This document shows, one piece after another, positions 54,601 through 61,713 of a stretch of DNA of 64,000 bases. A model generated the notes under the pieces. The model was not told the DNA's origin and made no database searches. It saw nothing but the letters and a program-made list of their open reading frames with translations. The first letter of the stretch is position 1; each line of letters begins with the position of its first letter. The position numbers and the translations under genes were made by a program. Origin of the DNA: Polyangiaceae bacterium (GTDB lineage: Bacteria; Myxococcota_A; Polyangia; Polyangiales; Polyangiaceae); contig JADJXL010000018.1 in the NCBI GenBank assembly GCA_016715885.1, positions 372,001-436,000 on the forward strand, given 5' to 3'.

Positions 54601-55319
54601 CGCTCTGCGACATGGACACGATATGGCTCTGCGTCGGGATCGAGAAAATCAAGGCAGATCAAAACACCCATCGGACCATTGACAGCATTCATCGAGACGA
54701 CAATGGGCTCCCATCGATCACCGGGGAGCATGATGTCGTGCTCCGGTTTGGCAGGACTCAACTTCGGTTGAAGACCAATGAGCTTTCCTCCAAACAGCAC
54801 CGGGCACACTGACTGTCGGCCGGATGGATGCTGAGGCCAATCGAGACGCGCATAAACCTTATTTTTCAGCGCCGTCGCTTCCACCGCGTGCGTTCCTGCG
54901 ACCACGACGACATCGGGAGCATATTGGGCGATTTGCTCGAGCAGCTCGGAGGGAATGCTGTACTCGGGAAAAACCACGAGTTCGACGAAGAACCGCCTAC
55001 ATGCGTCGAGGATCGCCTTGACGCGTTGCCAAAGGTTCTGCGTGTACTGCTCTCGTATGCGCGCTCGGAGCGATTTGTGCTCTTGGGCGATTGCGTCGGG
55101 TGCAGTGCCCGTGTTCGTGGGAAGCGTGGAATCGATTGCGGGATGCTCGATATCGAAGAGCGGATCGTAAAGGGCCGAACGCGTTCGGTCTCGCAGCGCC
55201 GCAGGCAAGTAGGCGAGCTGGACAACGGCGACGCGGGCATACCCGCTGGGCGCTTTCGACGAAGGCGCGTCCCACGACGCTGCTCCTGCGTCGTCATGCT
55301 CTCTCTCGCGCTGCGACAT
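48597..55319 (-). CDS. 2240-residue nitrilase-TPR-PIN-like giant protein
   Basis: The start is placed at the ATG at 55319 (AGGGTGG upstream). Residues ~25-330 are a carbon-nitrogen hydrolase domain with the full triad: E119 in VVFPEYSIP, K186 in LQPKLSP and C222 in GVLICLDFLD. It should hydrolyse a nitrile or amide bond, including N-acyl or cofactor amides. Residues ~500-1120 are helical repeats of TPR type (AKAALRAGEYAKAERFFREA). About 1143-1200 reads ILVSDLELLLLEHLKLL and ALFSDVHRRILED, like the PIN-type inserts of TPR conflict proteins. The remaining ~1000 residues are helical and unassigned. It leads an ATGA-coupled operon with a MinD-like ATPase. The size and fusion suggest a sensor-effector machine. 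Function unknown. Confidence 0.85.
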   Translation of the reverse strand: MSQREREHDDAGAASWDAPSSKAPSGYARVAVVQLAYLPAALRDRTRSALYDPLFDIEHPAIDSTLPTNTGTAPDAIAQEHKSLRARIREQYTQNLWQRVKAILDACRRFFVELVVFPEYSIPSELLEQIAQYAPDVVVVAGTHAVEATALKNKVYARLDWPQHPSGRQSVCPVLFGGKLIGLQPKLSPAKPEHDIMLPGDRWEPIVVSMNAVNGPMGVLICLDFLDPDAEPYRVHVAERIKDCAFVAVPSLTPFYSLGDFQARFRNAANLHQRPVLYCNIASQGGTTVHISDERERRERHFPEYIGMFDAGDEGVIIADIRLAHGPLGHATTNPHPPLLRPVAAASLLYRSISDDARYANWRDTIGTCLAGVADDDFEAIQEIAVYVREADALLRSAGKAGMRKRRLALLRAEIESATDVEWIKQLTREVVLPPHVLPWSVLQGALARGAADVARVWSERDGEGLHAFAEVAARLRKAVPRDDTMLSKAGRDEVDAIEKAVRADAPRARDPRTREAVIRVYETIAESTLDKHAEQAKAALRAGEYAKAERFFREALETATRITNADPKNIEAATRAATNQLNLAVCVLNRQANDEGKALLDLIDPALLSPRGRCTFSEALAAVGNLDRARSVLPSEEEALSDEDRARLRDTQQILAILAGKLPDELSSSLHVQRVASELLLERDDFAGAAEYAICVIEGSEADQLVTASAFSVLSAALRWSMFEDPPNAAFIRVEAREACVRAIESALSRIDFERLPEGMRERVGPWRASYLGLVFDIDAILASGNPLPPAHAEPSVQARVYAADLAGKGKLEEALATLPSEDHPWRTRYMRIELMAIAGATTRALEEALLLAREFPGRAPIAYQVAALLHNAGRAEEALPHAGEAFRLLPGIGQRLLLARCLLEQKKAQRAWELLQPLRETRSSRVLLLLAQSADGAVLHEAPRLWERYLGEKPDDGTARVRYAQALFKVDKREEAAAVACDVLKQAPRVLGADAIFTAATLVRMKGDDVDESAREHIERAVTLLRERFPGDAQAEMHRLQLQMLLGELSDSAPIDYGLLVQAGLGELVPFDETVARLEQARQTEEAAISFYRAGGIPFNALIGLASPGAARLVVQWLQNDTRGGPRIAAPARPSNAALRAIQSIEGKTILVSDLELLLLEHLKLLELLRDRLGASGRIALFSDVHRRILEDATNQKVRASMEPRAADLADKVRAFVARGIRDRWLERIEKPQPSQSLPPLRGELTEAARKLGIEPLEDLLATRTVMEQDPSWLRVSADACGSDYIAHRDIVQMFEWHSNRQFLDLSQWNRELAERDLHLPDLVRLLMKPPRLDEKLLELARIGFADALHAEELVNIAQQPGGLDRSEIHAILEGVESTLHGGRAPSAFARLQVANAYGATIWDAFNRREEALTAGKAPVTDKKERLPEHLFEEADAKALALFVLNRVEAIDNKVAPSFLDQVLMYAVGKAVENPAALMKETDAGSLVLDETTRGHAFYAFLYGEWAAGNPTRRAAMGRAVVDALLLLDELCTEDGPKRWEIAALTPTLALGIRGGGISLEDPEIEAAAILSSQWSEPVLGDLTINVGKPITIDEVLAYGASILGQSKEIGGNERTWFYKVPIDDGRDTLGVFVPVEAILLRDATSEHARREIAMVWSLHQGIHDGRAHRFLRDIADHPQDRKLQHEYARFTVKAPWRLIRDDPSFFLQFTDPHPFGRAGRLLDIQELRAMLSEPEQGMFAARSVAEALAARVLEGGDWRELPYARELFLQAAAVPGNTVAMTLGTRLGYGMENKTIIVEDVQGAMDRLARPEEHPIAQLAGDLCFLQFEALQTPRVRLREGEIDLREETPNLAAKLLESVVEEKTKKHFAEIPRLTFAEVEGALLRQCSRVVLTIAQRSTRLPKRDLLWLTYRLYQWLVAELERIAPDEHQAALRRLAADAPKASLDAIDILDPLHFDRELFDHRLATVLYTLALGEELIRGQAKEVPPRVSSAAIEERLLELVQRDPRGVELSSVLDWFASPEIPDLALMALLRADMRALEKVPARTRLRFLKSLASSFPTDDMPHGPTILTRMLVMAVSDISDKLEAEERAALEASVRRMDDTAHGRLCKAFALTGLFGPNAPHLEAEARASLLVHIDAKFAPILFGRFLAGIAVIAPDRLMIESERLLASIEERRPEHQWLVPVALARVIMHGPVAVRTLGRNALVAVAAKEPFMKDPNLDALLGHLGLKRENP

Positions 55320-55640
55320 GGCCACCCTGCTTGCTCCGTTCCGTGTCCACGCCATCGATACCCTGAGACCATGAAGTTGGCCAGGGGGCACGCGTCGAAG
55401 CGCCGCAAATCAACTTTCACCCGCCTCCGACAGGTCGATCTACCTCCCGAAACCGGTTTCAACCGCCCGCGCGAGGTCAAATCATGCGGTTAAATGCAGT
55501 TTGAACAACGTTTCGACGCTCGACGAACCTGTTTTGGACGCGTTCAACTCGGTTTGCGAGGTCGATTGACCTGTTCGAAGCGGTTCGAAGGGCTGGAGGT
55601 AGGTTCGGCGACCTTGGGGAAGCGCTTGAAAGGGGTTTTG
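55320..55640. other. 321-base gap containing the operon's promoter region
   Basis: No gene is supportable. The region has short recurring GGTTCGA/GTTTCGACG segments and AAACCGGTTT-type symmetry. The promoter of the giant gene should be here, but I see no convincing -35/-10 pair. Confidence 0.45.
55449..55460. promoter_or_regulatory. 12-bp palindrome GAAACCGGTTTC
   Basis: A perfect 12-base palindrome about 130 bases upstream of the giant gene's start. It is the right kind and position for a dimeric repressor site, but one copy of this length can also arise by chance. Confidence 0.3.
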
Positions 55641-56417
55641 TTAGCTCGTTCCACCTTCGGCGGGCGGTTGCGAGGGCTCTGCTGGCGTAGCGGCTTTGCT
55701 ATTTCGCCGTGCATTCGCTTCGCGGTAGGCATCGAGTGGGCGGAGGGCATCGCGCACGGTGGTGATCGATTCAGGTTCCTCCTCGTCGAGCATGGCGAGG
55801 ACTTTTGTTGCGTAATCGACGATGGCGCGGCCCATGGTGCGCACGTGGTCATTGAGGTTCACGTTGGTCGCGTCGTCGCGGCGCATGAGGGATTGGACCA
55901 TGGCGCCATACGCGGTATGTTGTTGACGCACGTGGGCGAGATATGCGGGACCTGCGATATGGTCGATGTCTTTTTGCAGGCCGTCTTCGTCGATTCGTTT
56001 GAGAATGGTATCGGCCGTTGCCCATTGCTCGGCGTAGGTGAGCTTTAGAAATGACAGGCCTTCGGGGCCAAAGAGGATGGCGAGCAATTCGTTGGCGCGT
56101 TTGGCGTCGGGATTGGAGGGTGGAAGCATGGAGCATGCTTCGACGCGCATACGCAAAGCGCCCCAGGAGCCATCGCCGGATTGATCGACCTCACGCGCAT
56201 TTTCGTCGGAAATACTTGCTACTTCCTTTTGGCGCACGGCAAGGGCATTTTGTGCGGCATCGGCGACGATGACGAGTTTCGTGGCGGCCTTTTTGACCGC
56301 ATTGGGTGGTGACTTGGGTTTTGCCGCCGCGAGCGTGCGGCAAAGCGCGATACCCGCTTCGACCGTGATGACGGGCGCGCGGGAATAAAGGGACGGATCG
56401 GGGAGGTCGGGTGTCAT
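55641..56417 (-). CDS. unknown helical protein, intact paralogue of the 46.2 kb remnant
   Basis: A 258-residue protein starting MTPDLPDPSLYSRAPV. It is largely helical, acidic and soluble: LCRTLAAAKPK, VIVADAAQNALAVRQKEV, LKRIDEDGLQKDIDHIAG and VDYATKVLAMLDEEEPES. The C-terminal ~25 residues are Ala/Pro-rich and disordered. No signal, membrane or catalytic motif. A truncated copy at 46.2 kb in the same orientation shows the gene has been duplicated across the nitrilase operon. No family known to me. Confidence 0.72.
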   Translation of the reverse strand: MTPDLPDPSLYSRAPVITVEAGIALCRTLAAAKPKSPPNAVKKAATKLVIVADAAQNALAVRQKEVASISDENAREVDQSGDGSWGALRMRVEACSMLPPSNPDAKRANELLAILFGPEGLSFLKLTYAEQWATADTILKRIDEDGLQKDIDHIAGPAYLAHVRQQHTAYGAMVQSLMRRDDATNVNLNDHVRTMGRAIVDYATKVLAMLDEEEPESITTVRDALRPLDAYREANARRNSKAATPAEPSQPPAEGGTS

Positions 56418-56540
56418 GGTGGGAGACGGTACGGCAGAAGCGAGACAAAGGGCAAGGATTTTGAACGTGGGATTTGTGCGTCGCGTTTTCCCTCGACGTC
56501 AGAACGTCACTTCGCGGATGATACGCGCCGGAGGGTCGTC

Positions 56541-57992
56541 ATGGTGCGCTTCATCGGCATGTTGTGGCCGCTTTTTCTGCACGGGACCCAGCGCTTCGCT
56601 TCCGCATTCGTTCCGTGGCTGATGGTCGTTGTCATGGCGCTCTCGAGCGTCGCGTGTGCCGGGGCGATACCGACCGACGAGCTGACCGTGCAAGCGAGAT
56701 GGCGGTTTGGCGTATGCACGCTCGATCCGGATATCGAGCAGAATGCAACTTCGTGGGCGTATCCGAAGCCCGAGTTGCCAGCGGTATCGAATCTGCATCC
56801 GTACGAATACAATCGAGCCATTTTGTCGTCGGGCGTCGTGTATTATTACGATCCTTTTGCGCCTGCGCAGAGCGTGAAGGTCTTACCCATTCGGCTTTCG
56901 GCGCTTCCTTGCGACAGGATGCACACGGTCGAGCTACGTCCCGCGCTGCGTCGCGCGTGTTCGGATTCGATATGCAAGCTCGCATGGCCGAGCGCCTTCG
57001 ACTTGCCGAATGGTGGGACATGCAGCCTCGAGCAAACGGAATCGACCGCGCCGCCGATATCGGGAAATTGGTTTGGTCAAACGGAGCCGACCATTCGGAG
57101 CACGTATTTTTGCAATACGGAGCCGCTGTCGCCGAAGAACGCGCCGCAGCGGATGCTCGACAAGGAGAGCGAAGCGGCGTGGCTGGAGGGATTTTTTTAT
57201 GGCTACCGCGTATCGCTTTTGTTGACGCAGGCGGAAGCGGATGCGCAGGCGTTCATCAACAAGAGCGACCCGTGGATCGTGAGGCTTTTCAAGAAGGATC
57301 CGGGGTCTGTCGAGGCAATCTTGCAGCGGCTCGCGGCGATGCTCGATGCGATCCCCGAGCCGCCGCAATACGAGACGCGGCACGAGGCGTTTTACGCAGC
57401 GGATGGGTATGCGGCGGGGGCGCGGCGGGGCGCGGCGGAGGTCGAAGCGACGCTCATTTTGATCGAAGCGACGGCGATCGTCGCGGAAGTCGCCTTAATG
57501 GAGCTGGTGCTGGGCCCGCTTGGCGGTGCGAACGCGCTGCGCGCGGCGCTCATGCGATTGCGGCACATCCCGGTGTTCATCCCGGGTGCAGCGGGCGGTT
57601 TGGGAGGGTTCGTCCGGGTTGCGAAGGCGACGCACACGGCGACGTTGTGGTCGGCCTGGCGACTCGCAGCCAACATGAAACGCGCCAAGATCTTGCGTCC
57701 ACCTGGTTGGGCCACGCATCACATCGTCGCCCATGGTGACAAGAGAGCAATCGCCGCACAGAAGATCCTGGCCAAGTTCAAGATTGACCTTGACGAGGCA
57801 GTCAACGGGGTTTTTCTTCCTGCAACCAAGAAGACGCCAAACCCAACCGGCGCCACGGTCCACTCGACGCTACATACGAACGCGTACTTCGAGGCGGTGA
57901 CCAAAGAGCTGGAGGGCTTGACCACGAAGAAAGAAGTCATCGCCAAGCTGCGTGAAATCGCGGATCAACTCACCAAAGGAACGTTCCTGTGA
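56541..57992 (+). CDS. AHH-nuclease (HNH-like) toxin of polymorphic type
   Basis: A 483-residue protein with a hydrophobic N-terminus (LMVVVMALSSVACAG; a weak lipobox or signal peptide). Residues ~50-250 are a Cys-containing pre-domain of unknown type. Residues ~295-345 contain two hydrophobic stretches (LIEATAIVAEVALMELVLG and HIPVFIPGAAGGLGGFV) that may help membrane passage. The C-terminal ~95 residues match the AHH nuclease: WATHHIVAHGDKRA, LAKFKIDLDEAVNGVFLP and TVHSTLHTNAYF, with the catalytic His pair and later His residues. Such domains cut DNA or RNA in rivals. The stop overlaps the immunity gene. Confidence 0.85.
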   Translation: MVRFIGMLWPLFLHGTQRFASAFVPWLMVVVMALSSVACAGAIPTDELTVQARWRFGVCTLDPDIEQNATSWAYPKPELPAVSNLHPYEYNRAILSSGVVYYYDPFAPAQSVKVLPIRLSALPCDRMHTVELRPALRRACSDSICKLAWPSAFDLPNGGTCSLEQTESTAPPISGNWFGQTEPTIRSTYFCNTEPLSPKNAPQRMLDKESEAAWLEGFFYGYRVSLLLTQAEADAQAFINKSDPWIVRLFKKDPGSVEAILQRLAAMLDAIPEPPQYETRHEAFYAADGYAAGARRGAAEVEATLILIEATAIVAEVALMELVLGPLGGANALRAALMRLRHIPVFIPGAAGGLGGFVRVAKATHTATLWSAWRLAANMKRAKILRPPGWATHHIVAHGDKRAIAAQKILAKFKIDLDEAVNGVFLPATKKTPNPTGATVHSTLHTNAYFEAVTKELEGLTTKKEVIAKLREIADQLTKGTFL

Positions 57993-58539
57993 TGGATGTC
58001 TTCGGCCACCTAAATGCCAAGGGCTACGAGATCATCACCTGCGAGACCTACGAAGACTACCAGGCATTTCTGCAGCTTGACGGGACACCCCGCAAGGCAG
58101 ATGGAAGCCGATCGAGGTCAAGCGAGTTCGTCCTACCAAACGCGAGGCGTTTCGCCCGGCTGACTTGCCGTTTCTCGGAAGCGCACTCATCTTGCGTCGC
58201 TCTGCGGTGGATGCGCTGCGCGACATGCTCGAAGAGCACGGAGAGCTGTTGCCCCTGCAGGACGAAGGTGGCGTCGAGCTGTACGTGCTCAACGTGCGCG
58301 CCATCGATGCACTCGACGAACCTCGGTCGAAGGTCAACTACGTCGAGGGAACCGATCGCATCAGCCGCATCAAGAAACCCGTCTTCATCCCCTCAGCGGT
58401 CGAAGGCGTGGACATCTTCACGCTGCGACGGAGGCTGGGCCAGATCTACTTCAGCGATCGTTTCGTCGCGCGGGTGAAGGCAGCCAAGCTGAAAGGTTTG
58501 GACTTCACGAAGGTGTGGTCGTCGGACGAACCTGTGTGA
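57992..58539 (+). CDS. Imm11-like immunity protein, frameshifted
   Basis: Starts at the ATG that overlaps the toxin stop (TGATG). Residues 1-~36 (MDVFGHLNAKGYEIITCETY) read in one frame. After AAGGCAGAT near 58100 the meaningful frame is one base back: WKPIEVKRVRPTKREAF, then LPFLGSALILRRSAVDALRD, LLPLQDEGGVELYVLNV and IYFSDRFVARVKAAKLKGLDF. Restoring one base (GATTGG instead of GATGG) gives one 182-residue protein of the DUF1629/Imm11 type common in myxobacteria, expected to neutralise the AHH toxin. The second-frame ORF alone runs 58165-58539. The break is likely an error or a recent mutation, because a dead immunity gene beside an intact toxin would be harmful. Confidence 0.75.
58409..58529 (+). 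repeat. 121-bp direct repeat, first copy (end of the immunity gene)
   Basis: Identical at all but one base to 59186-59306 (offset 777). It encodes the last ~40 residues of the immunity protein. The two copies bracket the second putative immunity gene. Confidence 0.9.
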
Positions 58540-58552
58540 TAAGTGTGCCCCC

Positions 58553-59110
58553 ATGGGCAAAGACGGGGCATACGAAAAAGCAAAGCGCAAGTGGAAAAAA
58601 GCCGAGCTGGACGAGATGACCGAAAAGTTTCGGCAGCTCGGCGTAGAACATCCAGAAGGCTGGGCGAGGACTCAGGTCATCGAGGGCATTCCAAATCTCT
58701 CGAAGTTCATCTTTCTGAAGTTGCTGTGGCGCACCATCGTGAAGGAAGGCGATTCGGAGTGGATCGACAGAGAGATTGCACTCGCAGAAAAGAATCCAAG
58801 CGATCCATTCATTGGTGGCGGCTTGGCATTGAAGAGCCTCCGCGCCAAAGGTGCGACCGACGAAGAGCTCATCGATGTCGTGCGTAATTTTCAAATGGAG
58901 TATTTGTGGGATATCGTGATGCTGCTCGACTTCGGCGCGAATAACGTCGAAGATTACGCGCCCGCATTTGCAAAGGGAACGGATTGGGTCTTGGCGCAGA
59001 TCGATGAAGAAGGCAACATCATCGATACGCTGACGGAATTGCACGAATTGGCGCTCGTTCTGGATCCGACGGGGCGCTCAGGACGCATCCGCGGCTGGGT
59101 GAACGAGTAG
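58553..59110 (+). CDS. putative second immunity protein
   Basis: A 185-residue acidic, soluble protein: a lysine-rich start (YEKAKRKWKKAELDEMTEK), then KFIFLKLLWRTIVKEGDSEW, LALKSLRAKGATDEELIDVV and YLWDIVMLLDFGANNVEDY, mostly helical. No signal peptide. It lies 13 bases after the first immunity gene and is framed by the 121-bp repeat. Such positions usually hold additional or orphan immunity genes. It could protect against a different toxin or co-operate with the Imm11-like protein. No family recognised. Confidence 0.65.
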   Translation: MGKDGAYEKAKRKWKKAELDEMTEKFRQLGVEHPEGWARTQVIEGIPNLSKFIFLKLLWRTIVKEGDSEWIDREIALAEKNPSDPFIGGGLALKSLRAKGATDEELIDVVRNFQMEYLWDIVMLLDFGANNVEDYAPAFAKGTDWVLAQIDEEGNIIDTLTELHELALVLDPTGRSGRIRGWVNE

Positions 59111-59620
59111 TTTCGTGACTTGTTCTGTCGAGCCTGCGGCTGCCGCAAGAACCAAACCGATGATCACGAAAGTACGAAATAAGAATGGACATCTTCACGC
59201 TGCGACGGAGGCTGGGCCAGATCTACTTCAGCGATCGTTTCGTCGCGCGGGTGAAGGCGGCCAAGCTGAAAGGTTTGGACTTCACGAAGGTGTGGTCGTC
59301 GGACGAGTCGACGTAATCGTCGGCTGGCTGCGCATCACGGCTAGTTGACCGTTTTCATCATGGCGACAACGGACTTGCGACACGACATCACACCGACACT
59401 TACCGTGGTTGCGAGCACTGCCCATGTGGAGTATCGAATGATGGTCTTCCTAGCTGCATGCGGGCGAAGGTGCCAACCACGTTTCTCAGCACCCGGCACA
59501 CGCGCTGCGCCGCCTCCCAGACGCGCCGGGCGTGGTGTGTCATCTCGCCGCATGAACGTGGCACTTGGAAAGGTCGGGACTTGACCTGAACATCCGTCAT
59601 GGTGTATACGGGACCAACGA
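59111..59620. other. 510-base gap with an immunity-gene remnant
   Basis: Contains only the duplicated immunity tail (below). A minus-strand ORF at 59341-59754 is antisense to the next gene's start and lacks support. No terminator stands out. Confidence 0.5.
59183..59317 (+). pseudogene. duplicated C-terminal remnant of the Imm11-like gene
   Basis: Reads DIFTLRRRLGQIYFSDRF through to WSSDEST and a stop, in the same phase relation as the parent gene. Only the last ~40 codons remain. It marks the right edge of a duplication or of insertion of the second immunity gene by recombination between tails. Confidence 0.75.
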
Positions 59621-61060
59621 ATGCCGAACCTGGTCGTGGCTGCTCCGAACTCCGAGCTGTTGACGCGCGTGCAAGAGATGTGGGGCGTGCATAGGGCGAC
59701 GCTCGGATTCCTTCCCGATGGTGGGTTTGACGAGTACGCCAAGGCGGGGGCCATTATAGCAGCGGTGGACTCAGGTGGACGTCTGCTTGGGTATGTCCTT
59801 TATCGGGTGTCGCGAAAGCGCATCGCTGCAATTGCTCAATTGTGTGTCGCGCCTGACGCGCGTCGTCGCGGGATTGCTCGTCAACTTTTCGAGGGAATGA
59901 AAGAACGCGTTGCGGACTGCTACGAAATCAGCCTTTGGTGTCGTCAGGATTTTGAAGCGAATGACGTTTGGCCACGCTTGGATTTCATTCCCGTCGGGGA
60001 AAAGCCGGGACGTGGTAAAGAGCGCAAGCCGCTCACGAAATGGCGTTATGAATTGCAGCAATTACCCTTGCTCGCCGCGATATCAGCCAGTACGGCCACC
60101 GATGCCGTTGCCGTTGTAATCGATGCAAACATCTTTTTCGATCTCGATCCAGACGGTAACGGACGAGATGAATCTCGCGCGCTCGAGCAAGAGGACTGGC
60201 TTGAAGACCATATCGAACTGTGCCTGACGGACGAGATTTATCACGAAATCAAGCGTCGGAGCGCCGAGGCTGATCGCAAGCGCCAACGAGCCCGAGCGGA
60301 TGGCATCAAAAAAGTCCGCGCTCCGGAGCAGCGAATGACTGAAGTCTTCGCTCGACTACAAGTGATGTTTCCTGATTGGAACACAGAAAACGACATATCG
60401 GATTTGCGGCAGATTGCGAAAACTATTGCGGCGAATGTGACTTTTTTTGTGACGCGCGATGGCGAAATCCTGGATATTGCAGAAAGAGTGGCCGATCAAT
60501 TTGACCTCGAAATCGTGTCGCCTCATGAAATCATCCTGAAATTCGACCAATTAAGGCGCAATGCCGAGTATCGTCCTCGGCGTCTCATGGGGTTGGATCT
60601 CATCGAGTCCAAGGTCTGGGGGGAGGATGTCTCTGCGCGCATTGCGGATTTGATTCATGAAGGCCACCCAGCACCAGAGCCACGAAAACAAACTGAAGCA
60701 AAACTGCGCGATCTATTGGCTTACCCCGAACGCATTGAATTCGCATGCATTCGGGCACGCGAAGGGGACCTCATTGCGGCGTATGCCATCGAGCGAGTCA
60801 ATGAAGACATTGCGAGGTTGCGTTTGTTCGCAGTGACCGCGTCGGACCTTGGACGCACGGCGGCTCGACATTTTGCCCATCAGATCGCGGTGAAGGTTTC
60901 GGGCGAGGGGCGGAGGGTCATCATTGCGAAAGACCTCGTAGGTGGTGCGCGGGTGAGCGAAGCACTGTCTGAAGCAGGTTTTTTTCCAGCAGGGCGCCCA
61001 TTGGGTCAAGCTTGCATTGCCCATGGTTACACGTGCCACCGACGCGGTACGAGAAATTGA
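59621..61060 (+). CDS. GNAT-PIN protein, front part of a frameshifted gene
   Basis: Residues 1-145 form a GNAT acetyltransferase domain with the acetyl-CoA loop in VAPDARRRGIARQLF. Residues ~163-310 form a PIN-type ribonuclease domain: D168 in VVIDANIFFD, E205 in LTDEIYHEI, D261 in ISDLRQIA and D280 in FVTRDGEIL give all four acidic positions. Residues ~365-460 resemble a second GNAT (ARHFAHQIAVKV, SEALSEAGFFPAG). Deleting one T from the seven T's at 60979-60985 changes the tail to FFQQGAHWVKLAL and joins it to the next ORF, giving a 696-residue protein. Probably an RNase-based effector or toxin. Confidence 0.78.
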   Translation: MPNLVVAAPNSELLTRVQEMWGVHRATLGFLPDGGFDEYAKAGAIIAAVDSGGRLLGYVLYRVSRKRIAAIAQLCVAPDARRRGIARQLFEGMKERVADCYEISLWCRQDFEANDVWPRLDFIPVGEKPGRGKERKPLTKWRYELQQLPLLAAISASTATDAVAVVIDANIFFDLDPDGNGRDESRALEQEDWLEDHIELCLTDEIYHEIKRRSAEADRKRQRARADGIKKVRAPEQRMTEVFARLQVMFPDWNTENDISDLRQIAKTIAANVTFFVTRDGEILDIAERVADQFDLEIVSPHEIILKFDQLRRNAEYRPRRLMGLDLIESKVWGEDVSARIADLIHEGHPAPEPRKQTEAKLRDLLAYPERIEFACIRAREGDLIAAYAIERVNEDIARLRLFAVTASDLGRTAARHFAHQIAVKVSGEGRRVIIAKDLVGGARVSEALSEAGFFPAGRPLGQACIAHGYTCHRRGTRN

Positions 61061-61712
61061 GCGACTTGGTGCCGCATATCCCGAGTGCCATACGACGGCG
61101 CAAGACGTCACGATAACGCTCCGGGTGTTGCGCGAAGGGCCAGAGGTGCAATCACACCTGCGAATCGAACGGGCTTTGTGGCCATTGAAGTTGATTGGCA
61201 CTGGATTGAGGTGTTTCATCGTTCCAATCCAGCCACAATGGGCCGAACAACTTTTTGACGATATGCCGCAGGGAAATCTATTCAAAAACTCGCTTCTGAC
61301 CTTGCGTCCAGAGAATGCATATTATCGCAAGGCCAAACCCCATGTTCTGAGCGCGCCAGCACGAGTCCTCTGGTACGTCTCCACGGATGCTCCGGGAGCG
61401 ATGGCTCTACGCGCGAATTCGTACATCGATGAAGTCATTGTTGACGTACCGAAAGAAGTGTTTCGTCGTTTTCGTCGGCTTGGCATCTATTCGTGGAATG
61501 AAGTTTTCAAGACGGCGGATTACGAGTTGTCGAACGAGATCATGGCATTTCAATTCAGCAAGACGGAGCTTTCTCGCAATCCGGTTGCATGGGACCGCCT
61601 TCAAGAAACGTTGTTGAAACACGTCGGCAAGAAAAACCAGATCATTTCGCCAGTCGAAATACCTGAGGAGTGCTTTCTCGAACTGTATCGCTTGGGCATG
61701 TACGGAGCTTGA
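61017..61712 (+). CDS. C-terminal part of the GNAT-PIN gene (separate ORF as sequenced)
   Basis: The ATG at 61017 lies inside the preceding frame. The sequence HWVKLALPMVTRATDAV just upstream in this frame shows it is the natural continuation of the second GNAT-like domain. The rest holds an all-alpha/beta domain: ALWPLKLIGTGLRCFIVPIQ, AKPHVLSAPARVLWYVS, YIDEVIVDVPKEVFRRF and IMAFQFSKTELSRNPV. The latter half (about 120-231) recalls ASCH/EVE-like substrate-binding domains but I cannot be sure. It is followed after one base by the ASCH gene. Confidence 0.65.
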   Translation: MPMVTRATDAVREIERLGAAYPECHTTAQDVTITLRVLREGPEVQSHLRIERALWPLKLIGTGLRCFIVPIQPQWAEQLFDDMPQGNLFKNSLLTLRPENAYYRKAKPHVLSAPARVLWYVSTDAPGAMALRANSYIDEVIVDVPKEVFRRFRRLGIYSWNEVFKTADYELSNEIMAFQFSKTELSRNPVAWDRLQETLLKHVGKKNQIISPVEIPEECFLELYRLGMYGA

Positions 61713-61713
61713 A

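Noticed and set aside
59341..59754. 137-residue minus-strand ORF at the start of the GNAT-PIN gene
   Set aside because: Half is antisense to the GNAT domain; no ribosome site or recognisable domain.
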